A DNA stretch of 64,000 nt. It comes from Persicobacter psychrovividus (GTDB lineage Bacteria > Bacteroidota > Bacteroidia > Cytophagales > Cyclobacteriaceae). Position numbers and translations under genes: made by a program. The number at the start of each line of letters is the position of its first letter. Positions within the stretch are counted from its first letter, which is position 1. The notes under the pieces were generated by a model. It was given only the letters and a program-made list of their open reading frames with translations, was not told the origin of the DNA and did no database searches. Where the stretch lies: the NCBI RefSeq assembly GCF_036492425.1, contig NZ_AP025292.1, forward strand, positions 2,232,001 to 2,296,000, in the 5' to 3' direction. Below, in pieces: positions 24,958 through 36,700 of the stretch.

Positions 24958-25520
24958 TTCTTGTCTTGAAATTATTAACCTCAATGACTTTCATTTCCTG
25001 TCGTTATCTTTCGGCATAAACACTCTTACCTATTTTCGGATTCCGTCCTATCTTCCAGTAAGGAGTCCCTTTCGGGCATCTGCTATCATCTGCTTTACAG
25101 TAACTTTCAGTTGAAAATCTGACAAGATTCAGTCCTTCCATAGATTGTGAGACCTCTGTAGTTCTTACAGCTCATTGCCTCTATGTACTATGACCTCTGC
25201 TGACTTCTCGCAATAAACCTTTTTCGACCAGGTATTACTGTCTGCGAGACCTCCCGCGGTAAGACGACTTAACTTTCTCTCCATCTACCTGCACCATTTA
25301 CAGCATTGCCTTCCGAGTAGTTTTGGACTTCGTTTTGTTTGGCAAACTTATCCAGACAACACTGCCTCATGATGTTCGTGTCCCTCAGGCCAGAGATTTG
25401 CATACAGCTTCCTTCAGATTATACCTCACGGTAAACACCCTTGCCTTCTGCTATGTGGTTGGCACTACTAACCCCCACTACGGACTTGCACCGATTAGTT
25501 AATCGCCATGCACGGCGCAC

Positions 25521-25562
25521 CAAAAAAAAATCCCTCCTACTTTATCGTAAGAGGGATTTTTT
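25521..25562 (-). terminator. Terminator of dapA, used as group II intron insertion site
   Basis: On the minus strand AAAAATCCCTC pairs with GAGGGATTTTT around a 14-nt loop with an inner TAC/GTA pairing, followed by nine T and a G. The intron begins at the next base. Confidence 0.92.
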
Positions 25563-25594
25563 ATTTCCAGGATCATCACGCACCAAGCCGAAGC

Positions 25595-26482
25595 CTAATG
25601 CTCAACGACTAAAAAACGCTGATAGGCTCCTCGGATTTTTTCCTGTAAAGATTCGGAGGCAGGCATCAGCGGCAAACGGACATCATGACTACAAATGCCC
25701 ATTTCACTGAGTAGTTGCTTGACGCCTACGGGATTCGATTCGTCGTACATCAACGGATTGATCTCCGCAATTTGATGAAGTGCTTTTTGTGCCGTCTCCA
25801 TATCGTTGGCCAAAGCAGGCTTAACGATTGATTGCATCTGCTCGGGCAGCGCATTGCCCAACACAGAAATCACACCTTTTGCTCCAACGGAAATCAAAGG
25901 TAAAGTCAGCAAATCATCACCCGAAATCAGTAAGAAGTCTTTAGGTGCCCGGCGGGCAATTTCTATGGCATTGCCCAAATTCCCCGAGGCGTCTTTTGTC
26001 CCGATAATATTTGGGTGTTCTGCCAGGCGGAGGGTTGTTTTTACATGAATTTTAGAGGCCGTACGCCCAGGTACATTATACAAAATCACGGGTACTGGCG
26101 AGGCATCAGCAATCGCTTTGTAATGCTGGTAAATCCCTTCCTGCGTCGGTTTATTATAACATGGACTTACGCTAAGGATCGCATCGATCCCTTCAAAGTC
26201 AATCCCTGCTAATTGTTCCAATACCACGCGAGTGTTGTTGCCTCCAACGCCTAATACAATAGGTAAATTCTTTGTATTATGCTGTTTGACAAAATCAAGC
26301 ACTTGCTTCTTCTCGCCTTCAGTGAGCGTAACAGACTCCCCCGTAGTGCCCTGCACCACCCAGTAGTCCACACCCCCTTTGGCTGTATGGTTCAACAACT
26401 GACTTAAAGCTTGGTAATCCACATTACCTTCGGCATCAAAGGGAGTTACCAAAGCGACTCCCGTACCACTAAAATCCTTCAT
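25595..26482 (-). CDS. dapA: 4-hydroxy-tetrahydrodipicolinate synthase
   Basis: A 295-residue TIM-barrel aldolase that condenses pyruvate with aspartate semialdehyde in lysine and peptidoglycan precursor synthesis. The Schiff-base lysine is K163 in GTKDASGN, with Y135 in LYNVPGR and the GTTGES motif at 45-50. The length and motifs are typical. It is the last gene of a ligA-DUF6913-dapA unit on the minus strand (10-bp gap) and ends in a strong terminator that hosts the group II intron. The alternative, an N-acetylneuraminate lyase, is unlikely given the motif set. Confidence 0.96.
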   Translation of the reverse strand: MKDFSGTGVALVTPFDAEGNVDYQALSQLLNHTAKGGVDYWVVQGTTGESVTLTEGEKKQVLDFVKQHNTKNLPIVLGVGGNNTRVVLEQLAGIDFEGIDAILSVSPCYNKPTQEGIYQHYKAIADASPVPVILYNVPGRTASKIHVKTTLRLAEHPNIIGTKDASGNLGNAIEIARRAPKDFLLISGDDLLTLPLISVGAKGVISVLGNALPEQMQSIVKPALANDMETAQKALHQIAEINPLMYDESNPVGVKQLLSEMGICSHDVRLPLMPASESLQEKIRGAYQRFLVVEH

Positions 26483-26492
26483 CTTGTTATCC

Positions 26493-27014
26493 TTAGTGTA
26501 TGGCTTGTAAATATCGATAAAATATGGCGGTCATTTGTTTGGGCTGTTCATGATCCTGGAGCATAAACATCAACTCATAAAACGCTTCTTTACCTTCAAA
26601 AAATCTACCGATACGCATTTTGGCATTTGACCTTGCATTCACATAATCCGTCAGCGAATCATGTTCCAGATCAAAATGCAGCAGCATATCGAAATCCTCT
26701 TCCAGAAACCGCTCAAGCATTTCCGACTTCAGCGTTCCTGAAAAATTGAAATCCTCGGCACTGAAATGCCCCCACGGCTGCGCGGGCACCAATGTTTTTT
26801 CAGGAATACAACAGATCACCTCCACGGTTTTACCCGCTTGCTGAAGCTGTTCAGAAAATCGGCGAATCTCCATTTCCTTGGCCTCCCCCGCAAGGGTGTA
26901 AAGAATAGAAATACGCTTTGCTGATGCGATATTCATGCTATTACGCACGGCATTATTTGACTTTAGGTAGTGTTTTGTCTTTCGGTTGATGCAAGTTTCT
27001 TTTAAAGAAAACAT
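26493..27014 (-). CDS. DUF6913 family protein
   Basis: A 173-residue soluble protein with the Bacteroidota pattern of this family: a basic N-terminal helix, an Ile-Leu strand (RISILYTLAGEAKEMEI), then DFDMLLHFDLEHDSLTDYV and ANARSNAKMRIGRF. The core looks like a Rossmann-style alpha/beta fold. No catalytic motif is evident. It lies 5 bp after ligA and 10 bp before dapA and is clearly part of that operon. The function is unknown. The ATG at 27014 is used; an ATG at 26936 is a possible later start. Confidence 0.8.
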   Translation of the reverse strand: MFSLKETCINRKTKHYLKSNNAVRNSMNIASAKRISILYTLAGEAKEMEIRRFSEQLQQAGKTVEVICCIPEKTLVPAQPWGHFSAEDFNFSGTLKSEMLERFLEEDFDMLLHFDLEHDSLTDYVNARSNAKMRIGRFFEGKEAFYELMFMLQDHEQPKQMTAIFYRYLQAIH

Positions 27015-27019
27015 AACGG

Positions 27020-29068
<2,049 letters not shown>

Positions 29069-29272
29069 TCAAAAATTGAGGGGAATGTTGTATTTCGCTA
29101 ATTGAGGGTATGGACGCACTCAAACACAAGTGTAATTTACTGATTGTCAATATTTTAAAAGCAGTAAGCTATTTGCCCACCTGTCCCAAAACCAACGCTA
29201 CCCGTTACAATCCTAACACTAAGGTAGGTCTTGCACTGATTTATAACTAAAAAAATTTAAAGGAATGAAGCC

Positions 29273-29293
29273 TCTGCCTTGTTCAAAGGCAGA
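29273..29293 (-). terminator. Hairpin downstream of the saccharopine-dehydrogenase-like gene
   Basis: TCTGCCTT and AAGGCAGA arms with a 5-nt loop, 28 bp after the gene. No immediate T run follows on the minus strand, so termination is uncertain. Confidence 0.3.
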
Positions 29294-29321
29294 TTTAAGC
29301 TTCCGAATACCAAGTACCCAT

Positions 29322-30650
29322 TTACACCTCGGTACGCACAAAAGTTACCCCATGAGCTTGCAGTTCCGCTAACACGGGCGCGTAAATCTCAGGCAAAATA
29401 GGGCGATGAAGTCCACGAAGGTTTATTTTGCCTTCAAAGAGCATCCGAGCAACAATGCCCAAGGGCAGCCCTACGGTATCCGAAATAGCCGTTTGCGTAG
29501 CGTTTTTTCCTTCTACCACCATATAGGAATGATGCGTTTTCCTTTGCCCTTCAAGGTCATAAACAAAACGGTGCCACATCACCACCATATCTTTTTCATT
29601 GGCCAGGAGCGTCCATTTTTTGCGGAGAATATGTTCAAGGATTTGCGCTGGACTTCCAGCCTCAAGCCCCACCAGTTCATCACTGAACAAGCCCAGCCAC
29701 TTGAGTTTATACATGATTTCTGCTTCAAGGCTGATACTCAGATAATGCGCCAGCTTCAGCTCCACAGAATCGTCAGGGTTATAAGACAAAAAGCTATTGA
29801 TAAACTGTCGGTGGGTCATTTGCCCGACGCCTTCCATTTGGTAGGTGTCATCTGTTGCTCCCAACTGCACGAAAACATTCCACGCCTTACAAAAACCCAC
29901 ACGGCGCAAAGTTCCGCGGTACAACGTTTTAATCCCCTGAAGCTGATAGACATTCAGGTATTTCAGAGAATCCCGATTGGCATAGCCTTCAAAGTAACCA
30001 TAATCAGGAATATAAATCACTTCGGTACGATTGAATAACCGTTGATAAGGAATGAATTTATAACGCCCTTCCTGAAGAAATTTCACCACGCCCTGCCCTG
30101 CCAGCACCACGTTTCGCGGATTCCAGGTAAACTTATATTCCCACGGATTTTCCAGTTTGGAGGGTGCCAGCAAGCCTCCTGTAAACGTCTCAAAAGCATG
30201 TAGCTGACCACCTTTCGCCTTAATCTCATCGAGTTCCTTCATCGCCGACATATGATCGATTCCAGGATCGAGGCCACATTCCTTCAGCACTAAAATCCCC
30301 GCCTCCTCAATTTCTTTGGACAGCGCTGATATCTCATCCGTTACGTAAGAGGCCGAAAGGAAATGCACCTTGAACTGAAGGCAATACCGCAAAACCACCT
30401 CATGAAACCGTGCAGGCACCATTGAAATCACCATCATTGATTTCCCCACCCAGGTTTCCATGGCCTGTGCATCGAAAATATCAAGCGCAATGGCCTGAGC
30501 ACTGGAACCTTCGGGAATCTTGGCTTCCGCCACCGAACGCTCATGATCAGCAACCACCAACTCAAATTGGTTATTTTGATTATAATCGTTTAAATATTCA
30601 ATCATAGCGCTGGTAGATTGCCCCGCCCCGATACATAAAATCATTGGCAT
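29322..30650 (-). CDS. Saccharopine dehydrogenase family protein
   Basis: A 442-residue two-domain oxidoreductase. The N-terminal Rossmann fold has a dinucleotide loop CIGAGQSTS at residues 5-13 and a following acidic strand end (VVADHERS). The C-terminal saccharopine-dehydrogenase domain starts near residue 125 (KECGLDPGIDHMSAM) and continues with ETFTGGLLAP. Family members act in lysine degradation, in the carboxynorspermidine pathway or on unknown amino acids. Lysine degradation is plausible but unproven, since no second pathway gene is nearby. It is divergent from cdd. Confidence 0.85.
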   Translation of the reverse strand: MPMILCIGAGQSTSAMIEYLNDYNQNNQFELVVADHERSVAEAKIPEGSSAQAIALDIFDAQAMETWVGKSMMVISMVPARFHEVVLRYCLQFKVHFLSASYVTDEISALSKEIEEAGILVLKECGLDPGIDHMSAMKELDEIKAKGGQLHAFETFTGGLLAPSKLENPWEYKFTWNPRNVVLAGQGVVKFLQEGRYKFIPYQRLFNRTEVIYIPDYGYFEGYANRDSLKYLNVYQLQGIKTLYRGTLRRVGFCKAWNVFVQLGATDDTYQMEGVGQMTHRQFINSFLSYNPDDSVELKLAHYLSISLEAEIMYKLKWLGLFSDELVGLEAGSPAQILEHILRKKWTLLANEKDMVVMWHRFVYDLEGQRKTHHSYMVVEGKNATQTAISDTVGLPLGIVARMLFEGKINLRGLHRPILPEIYAPVLAELQAHGVTFVRTEV

Positions 30651-30743
30651 AACAGTAAATTTTGGATTTTTATGGTATAATTAACAACATAATGCAATTG
30701 GCTATATTATATTAAAAAGATTTCAGCACTTTTGTACCACTTT

Positions 30744-31223
30744 ATGAGCAAAGAAAAATTAACGATTGAATTTGAGCGCGTCGGATTTGACGACCTGACC
30801 ACCACAGAACAGGAACTTGTAGCGCAGGCGCGTGCAGCAGCAAAGAATGCTTATGCCCCATACAGTCATTTTCAGGTCGGTGCGGCCTTACTATTGGCCG
30901 ATGGCGCAATACACACGGGGAACAATCAGGAAAACTCCGCTTACCCTTCAGGCCTGTGTGCTGAACGAACGGTACTGTTTGCCACTTCAGCCAATAAACC
31001 CGACATGCGGGTAGTTACACTGGTGATCACGGCTAAAAAAGAAGAAGCGGAAACCTTTCAGGCAGTAACGCCTTGCGGTGCTTGCCGACAAGTCATGACA
31101 GAATATATGGACAAACAGAGCGCGCCCTATCAGGTCATTCTTGAGGCAGGGAACCAACAGTTCATCAAAGTCAAAGATGTCAGAGATCTTTTGCCTTTTA
31201 CATTTTCCAAGGATCAATTATAG
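30744..31223 (+). CDS. cdd: Cytidine deaminase
   Basis: A 159-residue zinc enzyme that deaminates cytidine and deoxycytidine in pyrimidine salvage. The signatures are NQENSAYPSGLCAERTVLF, with the C-A-E metal and proton-shuttle motif, and TPCGACRQVM, with the two other zinc cysteines. The frame is open to a TTG at 30732, but the ATG at 30744 (MSKEKL) is the better start. It stands alone. Confidence 0.95.
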   Translation: MSKEKLTIEFERVGFDDLTTTEQELVAQARAAAKNAYAPYSHFQVGAALLLADGAIHTGNNQENSAYPSGLCAERTVLFATSANKPDMRVVTLVITAKKEEAETFQAVTPCGACRQVMTEYMDKQSAPYQVILEAGNQQFIKVKDVRDLLPFTFSKDQL

Positions 31224-31500
31224 TTTTATAATTAATTGGTACCTTTAGGAACTTTGAAAAAAAATGATGTATAGCGCTATTTTATTGTCTTTTTAAACTA
31301 TTTTTAGTCCAACGGCATTTAATAATTGTATTCAAGACCTATTTTTTAAAACTTACCATTATATTAGGAGGTGAAATTAAAAGCTTAATGCTGTTTTAAT
31401 TACTCCGACGTATAATTAACCTTTTTACAGGCCGACTTTGTGTATTTTATTCCCAAATTGGCCATCGGAGAAGCAACCAATATCGACCCAACATTAATAC

Positions 31501-32328
31501 ATGATGCAAGAAATAGATATATCAGATCTACGGAAGCTGACAGAATATATTAAAACTAATGGTAACTACGATTTTACCAATTACGCCATGTCCTCTTTTA
31601 AAAGACGCGTGGTGCGGGTACTGGAGCTTTACAAGCTCGAATCTGTAGACCATTTAATTGAAAAGTTTCGCACTGAGCAAACTTTCATGGAGGTTTTCCT
31701 GACCGAAATTACTGTCAATGTTACCGAGATGTTCCGAGACCCTTCGTTTTGGCGACACCTCCGCGATGACGTTGTGCCCAACTTGCTCCTCAACCATAAA
31801 TCCATTAACATCTGGCACGCTGGCTGTTCCTCTGGTGAGGAAGTTTTTTCCATGGCCATTTTATTGAAAGAAGCCAACCTCCTTGATCGCGTTCGCATTT
31901 ACGCCACTGACCTGGACCATAAGATTATCGCAAAAGCCAAAAAAGGCCGGTATACGATCAAGAACATGGAACTGAACAGAAAAAATTATGTGCGCTTTCA
32001 GGGCAGCACCGAATTTGACCAATATTATAAAGAAGAAAACGGCTTTGCGGTATTGGACCCCAGCCTGATCGATCAGGTAACCTTCCGAGTGCATGACCTG
32101 GTACAGGGGCCTGTTTTCAATAAATTTGATTTGGTATTGTGTCGCAATGTGATGATTTACTTCAATCAGAACCTTCAGAATGTGGTCCTTAACAAACTGC
32201 ATGAAAGCCTTTTCAATTATGGTTATCTGGCCGTGGGTTCCAAGGAATCATTGATTTGGTGTGATATTGCCAATAAGTTCATTGTTGTCAACAATGAGGA
32301 AAAAATTTACAAGAAGATTAAGGAATAA
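31501..32328 (+). CDS. CheR-type methyltransferase
   Basis: A 275-residue SAM-dependent protein-glutamate methyltransferase. The N-terminal helical domain (about 1-80) contains the FKRRVVRVLE helix. The catalytic domain carries HAGCSSGEEVFSMAI (SAM loop, residues about 102-116), ATDLD, and RNVMIYFNQ. In chemotaxis, CheR methylates receptors; here no classical receptor, CheA or CheW lies nearby. The next gene, 17 bp downstream, is a receiver-less CheB, so a methylation cycle is implied. The target may be the membrane sensor two genes further on, which is inference. MM at the start allows an ATG at 31501 or 31504. Confidence 0.93.
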   Translation: MMQEIDISDLRKLTEYIKTNGNYDFTNYAMSSFKRRVVRVLELYKLESVDHLIEKFRTEQTFMEVFLTEITVNVTEMFRDPSFWRHLRDDVVPNLLLNHKSINIWHAGCSSGEEVFSMAILLKEANLLDRVRIYATDLDHKIIAKAKKGRYTIKNMELNRKNYVRFQGSTEFDQYYKEENGFAVLDPSLIDQVTFRVHDLVQGPVFNKFDLVLCRNVMIYFNQNLQNVVLNKLHESLFNYGYLAVGSKESLIWCDIANKFIVVNNEEKIYKKIKE

Positions 32329-32345
32329 CGCTAAGATCTTTTTGT

Positions 32346-32942
32346 ATGAAAAAATACGCCATCAACGATCAATACAAAGCGGTGGTCATCGGCGGCTCAG
32401 CAGGGAGTTTTCAGGGAATCACCAAACTGCTCAGTGCTTTGCCCGAAGATTTCCCTCTTCCGATTATTCTTTGCCTTCACCGTTTGAAGCATGTCAGGAA
32501 TGGATTTGTAGAGGCTTTGGATATTAAAAGCACCAAGAAAATCTATGAGCCCCTGGACAAGGAGCCGATCAAGCGCGGGAAGGTTTATTTGGCACCGTCA
32601 AATTATCACCTGTGTGTGGAACTGGGTAATTATTTTTCATTGTCCACAGAGGAGATGATCAACAATTCAAGGCCAGCCATCGACATCACCCTGGGCACTT
32701 GTGCATATGTATATCGGCACAAACTGATTGGGATTTTGCTCTCTGGCGCCAACCGTGACGGCGGTGCAGGCATGGCCAAAATTGCGCAGAAAGGTGGACT
32801 GACGATCGTACAAAACCGCGCCGAATGTATGATTCCGACCATGCCACAGGCTGCTTTGGACATGAGCCCGATAGATTACGAATTGACCATTAACGAAATA
32901 ACTGATTTTTTAAACCAATTGCACAAAACTTTGAAGGGATGA
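32346..32942 (+). CDS. CheB methylesterase domain protein without receiver
   Basis: A 198-residue chemotaxis methylesterase/deamidase catalytic domain. The triad is S18 (GGSAGS), H45 (LCLHR) and D138 (GANRDGG), with spacing like the known enzyme. The receiver domain of classic CheB is absent, so it is not directly controlled by phosphorylation in cis. It overlaps the next gene by 4 bp (ATGA) and is 17 bp after cheR. Its task is probably to reset methyl marks placed by that CheR. Confidence 0.92.
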   Translation: MKKYAINDQYKAVVIGGSAGSFQGITKLLSALPEDFPLPIILCLHRLKHVRNGFVEALDIKSTKKIYEPLDKEPIKRGKVYLAPSNYHLCVELGNYFSLSTEEMINNSRPAIDITLGTCAYVYRHKLIGILLSGANRDGGAGMAKIAQKGGLTIVQNRAECMIPTMPQAALDMSPIDYELTINEITDFLNQLHKTLKG

Positions 32943-33763
32943 AACAGCGAAAACGAAAAATTATCGGCATCGCCTTAGTGTGCTTGACCATCATTGCTAC
33001 ATTGCTTAATGCTGTGTTGGGTTATATGCTACCTGCTACATTGGTTGAACAGGTTGGTACACTGACGCTCAATGAACTGCCACAACTTCAGGAGATCATT
33101 TTGCCACATCAGGTACTGACGGTTGCCAACTTGGTATTTATTGGACTGACACTGCTTTACTACCTCTCAGGAGGAATTACAGACACTGAGCAGCATGTCG
33201 TTTATATTGAAAGAGAATCTGAGGAAGATGATAACCAAATTGATGCTTCTGCCGAGCACCGTGCTTACACCTGGGAATCAGGGCAGATGGAAAGATATTA
33301 TAATCAATCGAACAATAATAAAGAACGATTGAGTGCCATTTTAAATCACCTGTGTAAGGATCTTGAAGCCGGGCAAGGCGCCATTTACCTTACCGACACC
33401 GATTTAGATGCTGACCAAAACCAAAAAGCGACTTTCCAGGCAGGATACGCCTTTACTTATACCGACAATTCCAGACTGGAAATCAATGCAGGCGATGGGC
33501 TGTTGGGGCAATGTATTAAGGATGGACAAGAATTCAACCTGGCCACGATCCCTGAAGGCTATTTGAGAATTTTATCAGGACTGGGGGAATCCAGCCCAAC
33601 ATCATTAGTGATCCTTCCGATCAAAAACAATGAAGCTGTCGTGGGGGCAATAGAAATTGCCAGCTTCACACCATTTACTCAGCACGACATAGATTTTATC
33701 AAGGAACAGATGTCGGCATTGGGGCGCCTATTGGGCTCCAACTCGCTCACACCCCAATCCTAA
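32939..33763 (+). CDS. Membrane GAF-domain protein
   Basis: A 274-residue protein with two N-terminal membrane segments (about residues 7-30 and 60-82), a short extracytoplasmic loop and a cytoplasmic part. A linker (about 85-130) leads into a GAF domain (about 135-270) with the GDGLLGQCIKDG and LVILPIKNN patterns. GAF domains bind small ligands or mediate dimers. It has no kinase or phosphatase domain. Its ATG overlaps the cheB stop, and the large SpoIIE sensor follows after 12 bp, so it is probably an accessory sensor for that phosphatase. Confidence 0.8.
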   Translation: MKQRKRKIIGIALVCLTIIATLLNAVLGYMLPATLVEQVGTLTLNELPQLQEIILPHQVLTVANLVFIGLTLLYYLSGGITDTEQHVVYIERESEEDDNQIDASAEHRAYTWESGQMERYYNQSNNNKERLSAILNHLCKDLEAGQGAIYLTDTDLDADQNQKATFQAGYAFTYTDNSRLEINAGDGLLGQCIKDGQEFNLATIPEGYLRILSGLGESSPTSLVILPIKNNEAVVGAIEIASFTPFTQHDIDFIKEQMSALGRLLGSNSLTPQS

Positions 33764-33775
33764 CCTTTATCAACC

Positions 33776-36700
33776 ATGTTAAAAGATTTAAAATTCGGTT
33801 CTAAAATCGCTGTCATTATCTGTGGGATGATGATCCTGGGTGTTGGACTGATGGGCTTTTTAGGCTACCAGCTTACAGAGACCACCACCGTAAACCAATA
33901 CCGAAAGACTTTAGAATCGCACAACCAGCTTAAAGCCTTGCAAATTGCATCGCTCTTCAACAACCAGTCCAATTGGCTCGAAGCATTAGAAACCAACTGG
34001 CAGGCTGCATATACAAGTGAAGGTGCCTTTCCCACAATGGAAAGTATCAAAGGATGCTTGCCAAAATACACTTTCACCAATCTGATGTTGATCAACAACC
34101 AGGGCGTTATTGTTTCTGCACTTGATGAAAGCACACAGGGCAACCTGATCTCAGACCCTACTGGAGGGATCCTGTCTTCACTGTCGAAAAACAAATTTGT
34201 GTCGCCAGTCTATCAGAAAGGAAGTTTGCATGTTTACGCTTTGGGTAAAGCTATTCAAACGGAAGAAGGCGCCTTTTTCATTATTGCTGAAGCGGATGCC
34301 ACCCCTCTTTTCAGCATTGTGCAAAACAATGAACAACTCGGGGAAACGGGCGAATCTATTTTGGTTTATAAGCACAACAACAAAGTTTATTACAACAGTC
34401 CGCTACAGGCAGAAAATGTAAAGACAGCCGTCAATATCGACCATGAAAATGTTCAGCATATTCTCAGCGCTATTGCAGGCCAACAAGCAACAGGCTTTCA
34501 GGTCGATTACCGAAACAAACCTGTTTTAGCCACCTGGGAGCGCATCAATGAAAGCCCTTTGGCGATCATCACCAAAATAGACCGTACTGAAATTGCCCAG
34601 CACACCGCCAAGCTTATCTGGCAGTTCATTGCTGCGGGTATTGCGGTTTTACTGATTGCGCTGATCATCACTACCATCTTCTCGAGAATTATCACCAAAG
34701 CATTGAACAGGCTACGCGTAACATTGCAGTTGGTAGGTAATGGTATTCTTCCTGAAAAAATAGAAAATTCAAGTGCTGATGAAATCGGCATGATGGCGCA
34801 GGATGTTTCTCATCTGGTGAACGGATTGAAAAGAACAGCCTCTTTTGCCAGCAATATTGGTAAAGGGCAGTTTGACTCTGCCTTTGAGCCACTCAGCGAC
34901 AAAGATTCCCTCGGGAACTCCCTCATCAATATGCGGGATAACATTCAGGAGGCAGAAGCCCGCGACCGAGAACGAAACCAGATTGTACATGGATTAGCAG
35001 AGATTTCTGAAATCCTGCGATCACATGATGAACTTGACCACCTTGGCAATGAGATTGTCCAGTTTATCTGCGGAAAGATTGATGCCATTCAGGGCGCTTT
35101 CTATACGGTAGAAAAAGAAAATGAGCAAACCGATGCAGAAGCAGAAGTGTTGATGCGTGCAAGCTTTGCCTACAACCGCAAGAAATACCTCAAATCCAGG
35201 TTTAAATTTGCGGAAGGACTTGTTGGGCAGGCAGTGGCAGAAAAAGACATTATCCTGCGTACAGAAATCCCTTACGATTATGTAACCGTAACCTCGGGAT
35301 TACTCGGTGACCAGCGACCAAGCAGCATCCTGATCGTTCCATTAATTACTGAAGAGAATGTATATGGCGTGTTGGAGTTTGCAAGCTTTAAAAACTTCTC
35401 TCCTTCGGATGTAAAGTTCCTGCAGGAAATCTCCGTGATCATTGCACGAACAATCTCCAATATTAAGGTAAATGCCACCACAAGGCGCCTGTTGGAAGAA
35501 TCCAGGAGCATGTCCAATGAGTTGCAGGAAAAGCAGGAAATTCTTCAGCAGAATGCCGAAGAAATGCAAGCTACTCAGGAAGAACTTGAGCGTACCAACG
35601 CACAGCTGAATGAGCAAATCGAAGAGGTGAACCGTGGGCAGCGACAAATGCAGCTCTTGCTTGAGAACGCCTCTGAGGTTATCACGATTTATGAACGAAA
35701 CGGAAACATTAAATATATCTCCCCTTCTGTGCAGCGGATCTTCGGTTACACACCTGAAGAACTGATCGGAAGAAGTGACCGCCAGTTTGTACTTGAACAC
35801 TATCGCGATGATATCGCGCAGGTATTTGAACAGCTGATCGCTCAGCCAACAGAGAACCGTAACCTTCAGTTTGAATATCAGCGTAAAGACGGCACCACCA
35901 TCTGGTTGGAGGCTACAGGAAATAACCTGTTGAATGATAAAGCCATCAACGGCCTACTGTTCAACTTCAGGGATATTACTGAAAGACGCCGAGCGGAACA
36001 GGAAGAGAGAATGCGTTCTAAAATGCAGTCCTTATCGGAAAATTCACCCGATTTGATCACCCGTTTCAATGCCGACAAAAAGGTATTCTATATTAACCCA
36101 ACCATTGAGCAATATACAGGCAAGCAACCAGAGGTTTTCGATCAGAAATCTTTTGACGAAGCACAGTTGCCAGAAAATATTACGGCGCAGTACGATCAAA
36201 TCATTGATGAGGTGATTGGCCTTGGCAAGCAGATTGCCACAGAAATCAATTTCCCTTCTGACCAGCTTGGGGAGCGCATCATGCAACTCAGGGGTATTCC
36301 CGAGTTTGATGACGAGGAACAAATTGAATCGGTATTGGTGGTATCGCATGATATTACTGAGCGCAAGCAGATTGAGATGGAGGTGAAAAATCAGCATAAA
36401 AAAATCACCGAATCGATCAATTACGCCAAACGCATCCAGTGGGCTATTGTACCAGATGCGCAGGTGCTTGAAACCCACCTGCCAGAGTCTATGCTTTTCT
36501 ATAAAGCCAAAGATGTTGTCAGTGGCGATTTCCCTTGGTATGCTGAAGTGGGCGACGATGTTTACATTGCTGCCGTCGATTGTACCGGGCATGGTGTTCC
36601 TGGTGCGTTAATTTCACTCATTGGCTACTTCCTGCTGAACGATATCGTGAAGTCACAAAAAGTCAGCGACCCAGGAAAAATTCTGGATTTACTTGATGAG

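Larger units (their letters stand above)
24871..25520 (-). mobile_element. Group II intron lacking an intact intron-encoded protein
   Basis: Read on the minus strand, the element starts GTGCGCC, the usual group II 5' end, at 25520, and ends CTACCCGAT at 24871. Domain V is a clear 32-nt hairpin, and domain VI with a bulged A follows it. The roughly 500 bases between 5' end and domain V hold no long ORF, so the reverse transcriptase/maturase has been deleted. The 5' splice site lies directly after the T run of the dapA terminator and in the same orientation, the insertion preference known for group IIC introns. Class IIC is inferred from site and domain V, not from a full fold. Confidence 0.85.

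Noticed and set aside
24863-25114. Plus-strand 83-aa ORF just after the lipoprotein gene
   Set aside because: It lies antisense within the group II intron and crosses domains V and VI, whose paired structure explains the sequence. It has no homologue-like features.
25441-25710. Plus-strand 89-aa ORF at the intron 5' end and dapA tail
   Set aside because: It spans the intron 5' end, the dapA terminator and the end of dapA in antisense. Composition is that of a shadow frame.
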